The notes beneath the pieces are model-generated. The model worked only from the letters and a program-made list of their open reading frames with translations. It was not told where the DNA came from and ran no database searches. Positions 1-7,433 of a stretch of 43,515 nucleotides of DNA are shown here, piece by piece. The stretch comes from DTU018 sp964618175. GTDB lineage: Bacteria > Bacillota > Syntrophomonadia > Syntrophomonadales > Syntrophomonadaceae. Made by a program: the position numbers and the translations under genes. Location: contig CAZTZX010000007.1 in the NCBI GenBank assembly GCA_964618175.1, positions 1 to 43,515 of the forward strand. Direction: 5' to 3'. Numbering within the stretch: position 1 is the stretch's first letter; every line of letters starts with the position of its first letter.

Positions 1-358
1 CTCCGGCGAGACATCGTCGCCTTCGGAGTAGGACGTTGCCCCCCATTCGGGGACTACTTATCTCAATTTCCTCATGCTATCGTGTGTCGTTGAAAGGAAG
101 AGGTACACATGAACAGCATATTGCGAACACTATACGACCATAGGTAAAGAGTTCGAAAACAAAAGTGTGACGGGCGTTCGGATATCGGCCAAAGTGCTGA
201 GCTGGACGTCCGCCTTGTATTTTCGGATTCAATATCGTCCCTGTCGACCCTGTATGCGGAGGCACGGATACAGAAGCCCTTCCCTTGGGAGGGAAGCAAA
301 GTAATGCGTCATCCGCATTAAGCGTGGCGCTGCCGCTATTGGGTTGCCCCGGCCTGAG
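1..358. other. GC-richer stretch without a recognised gene
   Basis: No reading frame here resembles a known protein. The stretch is visibly richer in G and C than the following genes and holds short hairpin-forming sequences, such as CTCCG/CGGAG near 1-27 and CCCC/GGGG near 40-54. It could be the tail of a mobile element or a decayed gene lying to the left of the window. I cannot identify it. Confidence 0.4.
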
Positions 359-1105
359 TTAGGGCTCCAGCAAAACCCGCAGCATTCTTTCCCGGTCATT
401 GATAAAGTTTTTGATTATTTGAAAATTATCAGTTTCTTCATAGGTTGTTTCAGTAAAACCGTCCTCGCTGAGTTGATATAGGAATGAATTGGGGTAAGCC
501 ATGATAATGGGTGAATGGGTGGCAATTATAAATTGGGAGTCAGATTGGACCAATTGATGTATCCTGGACAGTAAAGACATTTGCCGAAGCGGCGATAGGG
601 CAGCTTCCGGTTCATCCAAAATATAAAAACCTTTACCAGAAAAACGATTCATAAAGGTTGCAAAGAATGATTCCCCATGTGATTGCTCATGTAATGAACG
701 GCCACCATAGGAGTCTATGATCCTGGCACCCATGCCTTCATTATCGAGTTCCTCTATATTTGTAGCCAGATTATAGAAGCTTTCTGCCCGAAGAAAGAAT
801 CCATTTCGGGGTCGGTGAGCCTCTTTTACCAATCTGATAAATTTCCACAGATCTGAATGAGAAGCACGGCTCGAAAAGGTGAAGTTGCTGGTTCCACCTT
901 CGGGATTAAAGCCCCAGGCAACTGCTAGGGCCTCCAATAATGTTGATTTGCCGGTACCGTTTTCACCTACGAAAAAGGTGACATTAGGGTGAAGAGGGAG
1001 AATATCCAAAGTTTTTACTGCTGGCAGACAAAACGGGTAATCGGAAAAAGAATCGATCCGATCACGTATCAGTTCTATATATCTTACATATGAAGTGTTT
1101 TTCAT
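359..1105 (-). CDS. Predicted AAA/ABC-type ATPase (COG3910-like)
   Basis: A 248-residue soluble ATPase. It has a Walker A motif GENGTGKST at about residues 47-55, an SHGES segment near 142-146 in the place of the ABC signature, a Walker B YILDEPEAAL near 161-170, and a switch histidine in IIATHSP. This arrangement matches the stand-alone predicted ATPases of the COG3910 type, which are related to RecF/SMC-like ABC ATPases and have no transporter domain. The start was placed at the ATG preceded by AGGAGA; an upstream in-frame ATG at 1201 lacks such a site. Its substrate and partner are unknown. It is followed at a distance by nothing recognisable, and the next gene upstream on the same strand is a small membrane protein, so operon membership is uncertain. 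The family call is firm; the biological role is not. Confidence 0.85.
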   Translation of the reverse strand: MKNTSYVRYIELIRDRIDSFSDYPFCLPAVKTLDILPLHPNVTFFVGENGTGKSTLLEALAVAWGFNPEGGTSNFTFSSRASHSDLWKFIRLVKEAHRPRNGFFLRAESFYNLATNIEELDNEGMGARIIDSYGGRSLHEQSHGESFFATFMNRFSGKGFYILDEPEAALSPLRQMSLLSRIHQLVQSDSQFIIATHSPIIMAYPNSFLYQLSEDGFTETTYEETDNFQIIKNFINDRERMLRVLLEP

Positions 1106-1211
1106 AATGATCTCCTGTGCCGAAGCATAACAGAATCGTGTAAGACAAGGAACCCCATAGTCTAGAGTACTACCATTATCCGTATAAAGATAGATAATCA
1201 ATTATTGAAGA

Positions 1212-1610
1212 CTAAAATTTGCGGTTGTAATAATAATAGCTGCCAACATATAATCCCAGTAATGCGCACAGGCACAATCCCAATAGGTTGTAAGGATTTA
1301 CCTGGACTTGCGGGCCCCAGATGGAGCCGATTAGTACAATTACTGCCATGGATATTACAAAAATTCTAACAGCTCCGTAAGCAGCCATACCGGCTAAGGA
1401 CCAAGCGCGTTCATCATAAGGGTTCATACCCTTTTCCTGCATATCACTAATACGGCGCTGTTTTATTTCCAGGGAACCTGCTGCCGCTACTACACCAACC
1501 AACAAGCCAGTGCCAAAGGAACTATTGCCGCTGGCGATCTGCCAAATCGCTAGACCTGCAATAATTGCTAATACCAGGTATTTTATTAGCCGAGTCATCT
1601 GTCTATTCAT
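1212..1610 (-). CDS. Small integral membrane protein paired with an XRE repressor
   Basis: About 132 residues with four likely membrane segments: two in the N-terminal third, then after a polar KQRR...MNPYDERAW loop, two in the C-terminal half, ending in a basic YYYYNRKF tail. The start was set at the ATG at 1610, behind an AGGGAG ribosome site. It overlaps the last eight bases of the upstream regulator gene, so the two are translationally coupled. Small DUF2178-like membrane proteins next to a short XRE regulator are a recurrent bacterial pair, but I cannot assign this one to a named family with certainty. Function unknown; it is probably co-regulated by its partner. Confidence 0.75.
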   Translation of the reverse strand: MNRQMTRLIKYLVLAIIAGLAIWQIASGNSSFGTGLLVGVVAAAGSLEIKQRRISDMQEKGMNPYDERAWSLAGMAAYGAVRIFVISMAVIVLIGSIWGPQVQVNPYNLLGLCLCALLGLYVGSYYYYNRKF

Positions 1611-1815
1611 GTGTATCACTCCCTTCATCAAGAAGAAATAATTCTTCAATACTCATGCTGAACACTTTCGACAAACTATAAGCTAGGGTAATAGAGGGAT
1701 TATATTTCCCTTTTTCTAAGGAAATAATAGTTTGTCTGGAAACACCAGCCCTAGCGGCTAGTTCTTCCTGAGTCATCCCTGCCCCTTCGCGCATTTCGCG
1801 TAGGCGATTATGCAT
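1603..1815 (-). CDS. XRE-family helix-turn-helix repressor, short form
   Basis: A 70-residue protein that is almost entirely one HTH_3 domain: RLREMREGAGMTQEELAARA, then GVSRQTIISLEKGKYNPS and a short helical tail rich in Glu/Leu. It has no ligand-binding or dimerisation extension beyond the domain. It is the first gene of a two-gene unit with the membrane protein that overlaps its stop codon. A near-consensus promoter lies directly upstream with a perfect 34-base palindrome over its -10 end, which strongly suggests self-repression. Such short XRE proteins commonly act as dimeric repressors of their own operon. Confidence 0.9.
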   Translation of the reverse strand: MHNRLREMREGAGMTQEELAARAGVSRQTIISLEKGKYNPSITLAYSLSKVFSMSIEELFLLDEGSDTHE

Positions 1816-1837
1816 GATGATTTCACCGCCTTATGTC

Positions 1838-1871
1838 ATTCTTATTGTAAAGCTAGCTTTACAATAAGAAT
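1838..1871. promoter_or_regulatory. Perfect 34-base palindrome, probable XRE operator
   Basis: The half-site ATTCTTATTGTAAAGCT is followed by its exact reverse complement, with no mismatch and no spacer. It lies 22 bases upstream of the XRE start codon and overlaps the -10 element of the divergent-facing minus-strand promoter. The inner CTTTACA/TGTAAAG pair recurs in a second inverted repeat at 1899-1922. This is what an autoregulated XRE repressor operator would look like; binding is inferred. Confidence 0.7.
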
Positions 1872-1895
1872 AATAATATTATTCTCCAATGTCAA
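1867..1895 (-). promoter_or_regulatory. Sigma-A type promoter of the XRE/membrane-protein operon
   Basis: On the minus strand there is a perfect -35 TTGACA (1890-1895), a 17-base spacer and a -10 TATTCT (1867-1872). The -10 sits in the upstream edge of the large palindrome, so a bound repressor would block polymerase. Confidence 0.7.
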
Positions 1896-1898
1896 GCA

Positions 1899-1922
1899 AA
1901 CTTTACAAAAAGCTGTAAAGTT
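1899..1922. promoter_or_regulatory. Second inverted repeat sharing the TGTAAAG half-site
   Basis: AACTTTACA and TGTAAAGTT are separated by six bases. The repeat lies just upstream of the -35 box and shares the CTTTACA/TGTAAAG core with the large palindrome, suggesting a second operator for the same regulator on the other side of the promoter. Confidence 0.55.
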
Positions 1923-2373
1923 ATGTTGATAGTCATCTCTGTGCTCGTATTCTGGGGAACAGAATAGAATGATCGTACGCAAGTTTATAATCAGATTAGT
2001 AGCCATCAGTTGGGATGCGACAGAACGGTTTTGGTAATGTTATATATGTGACGCCTTGGGGGGTATTGAAAAACATGCATAGATGAAACAAAAAAGCGCC
2101 GAACAATGCTGAAATGCATCAGGAGATGAGGGATTAGAATCGGCAACAAGTAGTAAATTATATAAAGGCAAATAATTGTGGCAGTTGCTTAGGTATAGTC
2201 CGGGATCCGGGTAATTCTAGGCTAAGGTGGAAAAACCTATCATAAAGGTAAAATTGATGCGCGACGATGTTACAGCAGTGAATAAACTCTTTAACCATTT
2301 AGCCATGATACAATAATTGATCACCTGAACCAAATATGGTTTATTTTTATTGATACTCAACTACTTAGTTATC
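1923..2373. other. Intergenic DNA without a recognised gene
   Basis: All frames are densely stopped, and no RNA family I know is recognisable. The length is unusual for this otherwise tightly packed window. It precedes an enhancer-dependent promoter, so part of it may be regulatory. Confidence 0.4.
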
Positions 2374-2402
2374 TCGTATCTCATTTCGTATCCATCGAAT
2401 AC
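2374..2402 (+). promoter_or_regulatory. Candidate upstream activator site for the sigma-54 promoter
   Basis: TCGTATC occurs twice, 12 bases apart (2374 and 2386). The second copy runs into a GTAT...ATAC outer inverted repeat at 2388-2402. The block lies about 50-80 bases before the -24 element, where enhancer-binding proteins often bind. It is a pattern only; no regulator gene is present in the window. Confidence 0.35.
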
Positions 2403-2451
2403 CCTGATTTTTAGGTTATTGTGTAAGGTGATGGGCAAGTATGCTACTGAA

Positions 2452-2467
2452 TGGCACGATTGTTGCA
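2452..2467 (+). promoter_or_regulatory. Sigma-54 (RpoN) -24/-12 promoter
   Basis: TGGCACGATTGTTGCA matches the -24/-12 consensus TGGCACG-N4-TTGCA at every conserved base. The invariant GG and GC are exactly ten bases apart. It reads toward the acyl-CoA dehydrogenase, whose start lies about 120 bases downstream, with no intervening gene. Confidence 0.85.
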
Positions 2468-2585
2468 TAATATTAGCAGTGTATTCTTTATACTTGCGTT
2501 CACTAGCATTGTAAACAAAACAGATACTAGCTAACAAAAAGTAACACTAGAGCTTTAGTAAATAAAAGATAGGGAGATGACAGTA

Positions 2586-3728
2586 ATGGATTTCAAGCTA
2601 AATGAAGAACATGAAATGATTAGGCAGTCCGTACGAGATTTCGCTGAGGGAGTATTGGCACCTAAAGTTGCCGAACGTGACGAGCAAGAGTATTTTGATC
2701 CTGAGGTTTTTGCTCAGATGGCAGAACTAGGCTTAACAGGTATACCTTTTGAACCCGAATACGGCGGTGCCGGTATTGACTACATTGCTTACGCTATTGC
2801 GGTAGAGGAACTGGGGCGAGTTGACCCATCGGCTGCTGATACTCTTTCATCCCATGTCAGCCTTGGGGTATGGCCGATTTGGAACTGGGGCACGGAAGAA
2901 CAGAAGCAAAAGTATTTGATTGACTTAGTTGAAGGTAAAAAACAAGGCGCTTTTGGCTTAACTGAATCTAATGCTGGCAGTGATGCTTTAGGCATGACAA
3001 CTAAGGCGGAATTAGATGGCGATGAATGGGTATTAAACGGCCGCAAAATATTTATTACTAATGCTGAAGCAGCCGATACTTATGTAGTTTTCGCTCGTAC
3101 TGGTTCCAAAGAATTGAAAAGTAAGGCCTTCAGTACATTTATAGTTGAAAAAGGTACCCCCGGCTTCAGCTTTGGTAAATTCGAGCGCAAAATGGGATTA
3201 AGGGGTACTCAAAACTGTGATTTGGTTTTTGAAAACTGTCGTATCCCTAAGGACAACCTGTTAGGCAAAGAGGGCGATGGATTTAAGATGGCTATGCAGA
3301 CCCTTGACGGTGGCCGTATTGGTATCGCTGCTCAGTCAGTTGGTATTGCGCAGGGGGCCTTTGAGTATGCTCGTGATTATGCCAAACAGAGAGTGCAGTT
3401 TGGCAAGCCAATATCTTCACTGCAGGCTATTCAGTTCAAACTGGCTGATATTGCTCTGGAAATCAAAGCTTCCCGTATGTTGACATACGATGCTGCCTGG
3501 AAAAAGAGTAATGATATGCCTTTCTCACTTGATGCTGCCATGGCCAAGCTTAAGGCTTCGGAAACAGCTAATTGGGCTGCTAATCAGGCGGTACAGATTT
3601 TGGGTGGCTATGGTTATACGCGTGAGTACCCGGTGGAAAGAATGATGCGTGACGCGAAGATTACAGAAATATACGAAGGAACCAGCGAAATTCAGAGAGT
3701 GGTTATCGCGAATCACATTCTTAGGTAA
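2586..3728 (+). CDS. Acyl-CoA dehydrogenase (short-chain/butyryl type)
   Basis: A flavoprotein of 380 residues that oxidises acyl-CoA to enoyl-CoA and passes electrons to electron-transfer flavoprotein. The usual three parts are visible: an N-terminal helical domain; a middle beta domain with FGLTESNAGSDA and the ITNAE segment; and a C-terminal helical domain with QILGGYGYTREYPVERMMRDA. The catalytic base is Glu364 in IYEGTSEIQ, the position typical of short- and medium-chain enzymes. The second ATG (2586) was chosen because AGGGAG lies nine bases before it but abuts the first ATG at 2577. The gene stands alone between a sigma-54 promoter and a good terminator, with no etfAB, crotonase or thiolase nearby. 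It is therefore regulated as a single unit, fitting beta-oxidation or butyrate metabolism. Exact chain length cannot be read from sequence. Confidence 0.93.
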   Translation: MDFKLNEEHEMIRQSVRDFAEGVLAPKVAERDEQEYFDPEVFAQMAELGLTGIPFEPEYGGAGIDYIAYAIAVEELGRVDPSAADTLSSHVSLGVWPIWNWGTEEQKQKYLIDLVEGKKQGAFGLTESNAGSDALGMTTKAELDGDEWVLNGRKIFITNAEAADTYVVFARTGSKELKSKAFSTFIVEKGTPGFSFGKFERKMGLRGTQNCDLVFENCRIPKDNLLGKEGDGFKMAMQTLDGGRIGIAAQSVGIAQGAFEYARDYAKQRVQFGKPISSLQAIQFKLADIALEIKASRMLTYDAAWKKSNDMPFSLDAAMAKLKASETANWAANQAVQILGGYGYTREYPVERMMRDAKITEIYEGTSEIQRVVIANHILR

Positions 3729-3770
3729 AAGCTTACTAACAAGGACATAAAATAGCTGTCTTTTCCCTGA

Positions 3771-3804
3771 AACCCACAGATTTAATATAGTCTGTGGGTT
3801 TTTT
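3771..3804 (+). terminator. Rho-independent terminator of the acyl-CoA dehydrogenase
   Basis: ACCCACAGA and TCTGTGGGT form a nine-pair stem around a ten-base loop, followed by TTTTTT. Confidence 0.9.
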
Positions 3805-3887
3805 GATGATGCGGTTCTGTTCTGCAAACTTCTCATACCAAATCTCTAGGCTATATGATAAGTTAATGTTAATAAGGAGGGCTGAAT

Positions 3888-4025
3888 ATGCATCCATGTG
3901 AAAACTGTAAATGGCGTAAGAAATCCCAAGAGAACCCCAGCACATTTAGTGCTAAGTTATGGTCATGGCACACTAAATGGTGCCCGGGATGGAAAGCTTA
4001 TCAAAAATCACTAGCCAACAAGTGA
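3888..4025 (+). CDS. Small cysteine-containing protein, 45 residues
   Basis: Opens MHPCENCKWRKKS and ends with WCPGWKAYQKSL and a short tail. It has a CxxC near the N-terminus, a third Cys in WCPGW, several Trp and a basic charge. A strong AAGGAGGG site lies nine bases before the ATG, which makes this a real translated gene although it is very short. The CxxC plus a later Cys and His residues could bind a metal ion, but I do not recognise the family reliably. It sits alone between the terminator of the acyl-CoA dehydrogenase and the convergent diguanylate cyclase, whose stop lies only 11 bases away. Confidence 0.65.
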   Translation: MHPCENCKWRKKSQENPSTFSAKLWSWHTKWCPGWKAYQKSLANK

Positions 4026-4035
4026 ACAACTCATC

Positions 4036-5196
4036 CTATTGGGTGCCTCCGTTATAGACCATGGCATTCTTACCTTGGTGTTTGGCTTCATACAGTCCTT
4101 TGTCAGCCCGGCTGATCAACTCTTCCACAGTTTGGCCATCTACCGGATACACTGCTATACCCAGTGATAGTGTACAGGGAAGCTCGTTGGCGGCCCGTTC
4201 TAACAGTCTTTTGCTTACATAGGAGGCATCTTTGAGACTAGTATTTGGTAATAGTATTAAGAACTCATCACCGCCATACCGTCCCACCCGGTCGCGGGTT
4301 CGTATGCTGGACAAAGCCAAGCGCGCTACCTGACTAAGAACCCTATCCCCAGCCTGATGGCCCTCCTGGTCATTAATGGACTTAAAATTATCAACATCAA
4401 ATAATAAAACCGTGAAGCTAGTATCATGGCTCTGATCTATGGACAGTTTTATTTCCTCTACAATCGCTTTCTTGTTTAAAATGCCGGTTAAAGGGTCAGT
4501 CCGGACACTTTCCACCAAATGACGATTTACTCTTTCTATTTCCATAGTTCTACGCATCACTTCATGACGAACGCTACGATCCCATTGACTGCTGCTTACG
4601 TCCGCCTGCTGAATAATGAGTGTCAATTCCTGTTGCAGCTTCTTCAAAATAAAAGTGAAAAACAACCCAAAGGCCAATATAACTGCCACAGCGTATATTA
4701 AAGGCTGTTCAACCAGCAATGCGACTTGAGTACTTATAAATGCTAATAAGGAACCTAACAGCCAATAGGAATTCTTGCTTTTCAACATATGTATGGCTAC
4801 TCCAACTGTCACCAACAAAGTCCCCAGAATAAAGAAATGATCCCACCTCAGCATCCAGCTGTTTAATTGAGGAATCAGCATTACCCACAGGGCAACTGAT
4901 GCCAATATAATTTGCACTACAATCAAAGCGCGATAACTGAAATCATGAAACCTCCATGTAAAGGCCAACAAAAGTGGAGGCAAACAGGCTACTGTTAAAT
5001 AAACCAGGTTCAACTCGTAGTTTGTAGGAATTAAGAAGTAGGCAATACTCATAATTAAGGGAAAGAAAAACGCTGCAGCAAGATTTCGCAGGGGGTCATC
5101 TTTCCCACTAAAGGCGAGAGGAAAGCAGACTATTAACAATGACAGGCCGAATACCGCCAGCAAACCTATTTTATCTATATGATCAAATAGTATCAC
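4036..5196 (-). CDS. Membrane-bound diguanylate cyclase (GGDEF)
   Basis: Makes the second messenger cyclic di-GMP from two GTP. About 386 residues. The N-terminal half is a membrane region of several hydrophobic helices without a recognised sensor domain, and is followed by a short helical linker. The C-terminal GGDEF domain contains DPLTGILNKKA, the FDVDNFKSIND metal site, an intact GGDEF active site, and the inhibitory I-site RTRD exactly five residues ahead of it. This suggests an active, product-inhibited enzyme. No EAL domain is present. A GTG start at 5196 is preferred because GGGAGG lies five bases upstream; an ATG at 5229 would add eleven residues but has no ribosome site. It reads in the same direction as the flagellar genes flgG-flgJ just upstream, fitting a motile/sessile switch. 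Confidence 0.88.
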   Translation of the reverse strand: MILFDHIDKIGLLAVFGLSLLIVCFPLAFSGKDDPLRNLAAAFFFPLIMSIAYFLIPTNYELNLVYLTVACLPPLLLAFTWRFHDFSYRALIVVQIILASVALWVMLIPQLNSWMLRWDHFFILGTLLVTVGVAIHMLKSKNSYWLLGSLLAFISTQVALLVEQPLIYAVAVILAFGLFFTFILKKLQQELTLIIQQADVSSSQWDRSVRHEVMRRTMEIERVNRHLVESVRTDPLTGILNKKAIVEEIKLSIDQSHDTSFTVLLFDVDNFKSINDQEGHQAGDRVLSQVARLALSSIRTRDRVGRYGGDEFLILLPNTSLKDASYVSKRLLERAANELPCTLSLGIAVYPVDGQTVEELISRADKGLYEAKHQGKNAMVYNGGTQ

Positions 5197-5323
5197 GAAA
5201 TCCTCCCGATAACGTATGTATGAGTACATTTTGCTCTAACTGGGCAATCGGGGCATTTAATCCTTATGAGTTGTATGGTTAAAGTATTGCGGTTGGTCTG
5301 CCCATAGCAATGAAGCTTAACGA

Positions 5324-5734
5324 TTAAGCCCTCACGGGGGAGGACTCATCAGCAACTGGACTTTTGACTGGTGTTGTAGGCGATAGTTGCTCACTCAACT
5401 GTCGATATATAATATCAGCAATCCCTAATGCTTGGGTTTGACTGGCCATAACTGCATACTCGTCATATAGCATGGATTCGAATGTATCCATAGCAAAACT
5501 GGATCCCATCAAGTCACTGCGGGATATAGTTTGCCGCATTGATTGAAACACTTTGGTCAAAAACACACTCTCCATATCCTGGCAGGCTTGATAGAGTCGT
5601 TTTTGATCATCACTCTGCAGCGCATTTTCGAAAATGCTATTGAAGTCCTTATCGGCTTTATCTGGCAGCTCAGGCTTAAGTGGATCGCTCAGGGCTTGCA
5701 TCTGCTTAAGATAAGGTGTTCCGGCAATCTTCAT
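5324..5734 (-). CDS. flgJ: Rod-binding protein, FlgJ N-terminal domain type
   Basis: A 136-residue protein matching only the N-terminal rod-binding domain of FlgJ: ACQDMESVFLTKVFQSMRQTI, then the MDTFESMLYDEYAVMAS helix and the ALGIADIIYRQL end. The muramidase domain of enterobacterial FlgJ is absent, which is normal in Firmicutes. It acts in the periplasmic part of flagellar rod assembly. It starts 15 bases after the stop of flgG on the same strand, with a GGAAGG-type ribosome site between them, so the two form one unit. The C-terminal tail is Pro/Ser rich. Confidence 0.85.
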   Translation of the reverse strand: MKIAGTPYLKQMQALSDPLKPELPDKADKDFNSIFENALQSDDQKRLYQACQDMESVFLTKVFQSMRQTISRSDLMGSSFAMDTFESMLYDEYAVMASQTQALGIADIIYRQLSEQLSPTTPVKSPVADESSPVRA

Positions 5735-5748
5735 GATTTACATCCTTC

Positions 5749-6389
5749 CTATCTGCGCAGGTTGGTCGCTGTTTGCAACATTTCATCAGAAGACTGAATA
5801 ACCTTGGAGTTCATTTCATAGGCTCTTTGGGCAGTAATTAGATTGACCATTTCTTCTACTATTTGCACGTTNNNNNNNNNNNNNNNNNNNNNNNNNNNNN
5901 NNNNNNNNNNNNNNNNNNNNNNNNNNNNNNNNNNNNNNNNNNNNNNNNNNNNNNNNNNNNNNNNNNNNNNNCATCTACTCCCACAAAATAGTAGCCGTCT
6001 GAAGTTACCAGGCGGCCTTCACCATCCATTTTAATACTTCCATCCCGGGTGTAGAGATAATCATCATAGCCAGGTACTTCTACCCGGAAAAAACCAAGGC
6101 CATTAATGGCTACATCCATAGGATTGCCCGTCTCCTGCATATTACCTTGTGAAAACAGAGTGTAGCTAACGGCGGGATGTACACCTAGGCCTACAGCCAA
6201 ACCGGCGGGCTCATTCACAGTCTCATTGGCGATAGGACGTCGGATATTTTGATAAAGTAGATCCTGAAATTCTATGCGCTGACGTTTGAAACCGGTAGTG
6301 GTAACATTGGACATGTTGTGGGCCAGAGTGTCTACATTCATCTGCTGGGCATACATACCCGTACTGGCCGTGTAGAGAGACCTCATCAT
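5749..6389 (-). CDS. flgG: Flagellar distal-rod/basal-body protein FlgG, interrupted by an assembly gap
   Basis: The N-terminal 139 residues begin MMRSLYTASTGM and carry the basal-body rod signature LAHNMSNVTTTGFKR, followed by GLGVHPAVS and the NPMDVAINGLGFFRV beta region. After the 100-N run the last 40 residues read VEEMVNLITAQRAYEMNSK and end TNLRR, the classical FlgG C-terminus. The start is the ATG at 6389 behind AGGAGG. About 179 residues are visible against roughly 260 for the family, so about 80 residues (240 bases) are missing and not 33. It builds the distal rod of the flagellum and is co-transcribed with flgJ. Because Firmicutes often carry two adjacent FlgG-like genes (flgF/flgG or flhO/flhP), the join could also hide fusion of two paralogues. 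Confidence 0.85.
5872..5971. other. 100-N assembly gap inside flgG
   Basis: Exactly 100 unknown bases. Missing protein content argues that the real gap is about 240 bases or more. Confidence 0.95.
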
Positions 6390-6621
6390 GGCTGTGCTCC
6401 TCCTTGCGAATTGCTGATGGTGGTGCGTCAATCAATCAGCACCAACGCGGGCCTCTCTCACAGAGTCCAGCCCGTCTTATCACTTAGTTTATTAATCGAT
6501 AAATGAACCTTAAACCTTTAATAAAAATTTGAATTACATTTCGCCAAAAGCTGGCCAAAAATGGTTTACTCATATTTTGCGGGCCAGTTTTCATATTCTT
6601 ATTATCAAGAGGTGAATAGCA

Positions 6622-6909
6622 ATGATAAAAATATCTGATTTACGAAATCGTGATGTGGTAAATATTCTGGATGGAAAGAAACTTGGCAACATAATCGATA
6701 TTGACCTAGATCTTGATAACGGTAAGGTGTTGGCATTAGTGCTACCAGGTAGAGTAAAAGGATTTCTGTTTACCAAGCGCGAGGAAGTAGTGGTACCGTG
6801 GCAAAAAATTGTGAGGATCGGGCGAGATGTTATTCTGGTGGAAGTACCTATGGTGAATGAGATGGATGAATATCGCAGAGATTACTTGCTGGATGAAGAT
6901 GATTTATAG
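6622..6909 (+). CDS. ymxH: PRC-barrel protein YlmC/YmxH
   Basis: A 95-residue protein forming a single PRC-barrel: MIKISDLRNRDVVNILDGKKLGNIID, then the GRVKGFLF segment and a VPWQKIVRIGRDVILVEV end, with an acidic tail. The family is conserved in spore-forming Firmicutes (YlmC/YmxH), and lies here near nrdR and the ylm cluster as in relatives. Its molecular role is not established; a sporulation link is known from expression and phylogeny of the family. AGAGGTGA precedes the ATG. Confidence 0.88.
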   Translation: MIKISDLRNRDVVNILDGKKLGNIIDIDLDLDNGKVLALVLPGRVKGFLFTKREEVVVPWQKIVRIGRDVILVEVPMVNEMDEYRRDYLLDEDDL

Positions 6910-6978
6910 CCGGTTGAATTGTTTAAGGAGTTTAGTCATAATAAGGGCAGTACTAACCTCCCGTAAGGTGGGATTTAT

Positions 6979-7431
6979 GTGAGATGCCCGTATTGCCAGG
7001 AATTTGAGAGCCGAGTATTGGATTCACGTCCCAGTGAGGACGGGTCTTCGATTCGGCGCCGCCGTGAATGCAACTTATGTAAACGAAGATTTACTACTTA
7101 CGAGCGTGTTGAGGAACGCCCTTTGCTGGTGGTCAAAAAGGGCGGTAATCGGCAACCCTTTAACCGAGACAAGCTTATTGCTGGACTTACCCGGGCCTGT
7201 GAAAAAAGACCCGTTACCATGGAACAGATTGAGCAACTGGTAGGTGAAATCGAACGCGATTTGCGTGACAATTATGACCGTGAAGTAAGCAGTCGCACTA
7301 TTGGCGAGATGGTAATGGATCGGCTGCAGAGTTTGGATGAAGTTGCCTATGTACGCTTTGCTTCGGTATATAGACAGTTTACCGATCTAAACAGTTTCAT
7401 TAAGACTATTGATCAGCTTAAGAAATCCTGA
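6979..7431 (+). CDS. nrdR: Ribonucleotide reductase repressor NrdR
   Basis: A 150-residue ATP/dATP-sensing repressor of ribonucleotide reductase genes. A zinc ribbon uses CPYC at residues 3-6 and CNLCKRRFTTYER near 31. An ATP-cone follows, with VVKKGGNRQPFNRDKL and the final VAYVRFASVYRQF. Translation starts at a GTG behind AAGGTGGG; the overlapping ATG is immediately followed by a stop. Its gene follows ymxH by about 70 bases on the same strand and ends two bases before the convergent gene's stop. Confidence 0.96.
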   Translation: MRCPYCQEFESRVLDSRPSEDGSSIRRRRECNLCKRRFTTYERVEERPLLVVKKGGNRQPFNRDKLIAGLTRACEKRPVTMEQIEQLVGEIERDLRDNYDREVSSRTIGEMVMDRLQSLDEVAYVRFASVYRQFTDLNSFIKTIDQLKKS

Positions 7432-7433
7432 TA

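Noticed and set aside
109..147. Short frame MNSILRTLYDHR behind GGAAGAGG at the left edge
   Set aside because: It stops after 12 codons, has no continuation in the other frames and is not a recognisable family.
6395..6535. Possible sigma-D promoter or riboswitch-like fold ahead of flgG
   Set aside because: A TAAA box and a CGAT core can be placed, but spacing and -10 match are poor, and no known riboswitch core is present.
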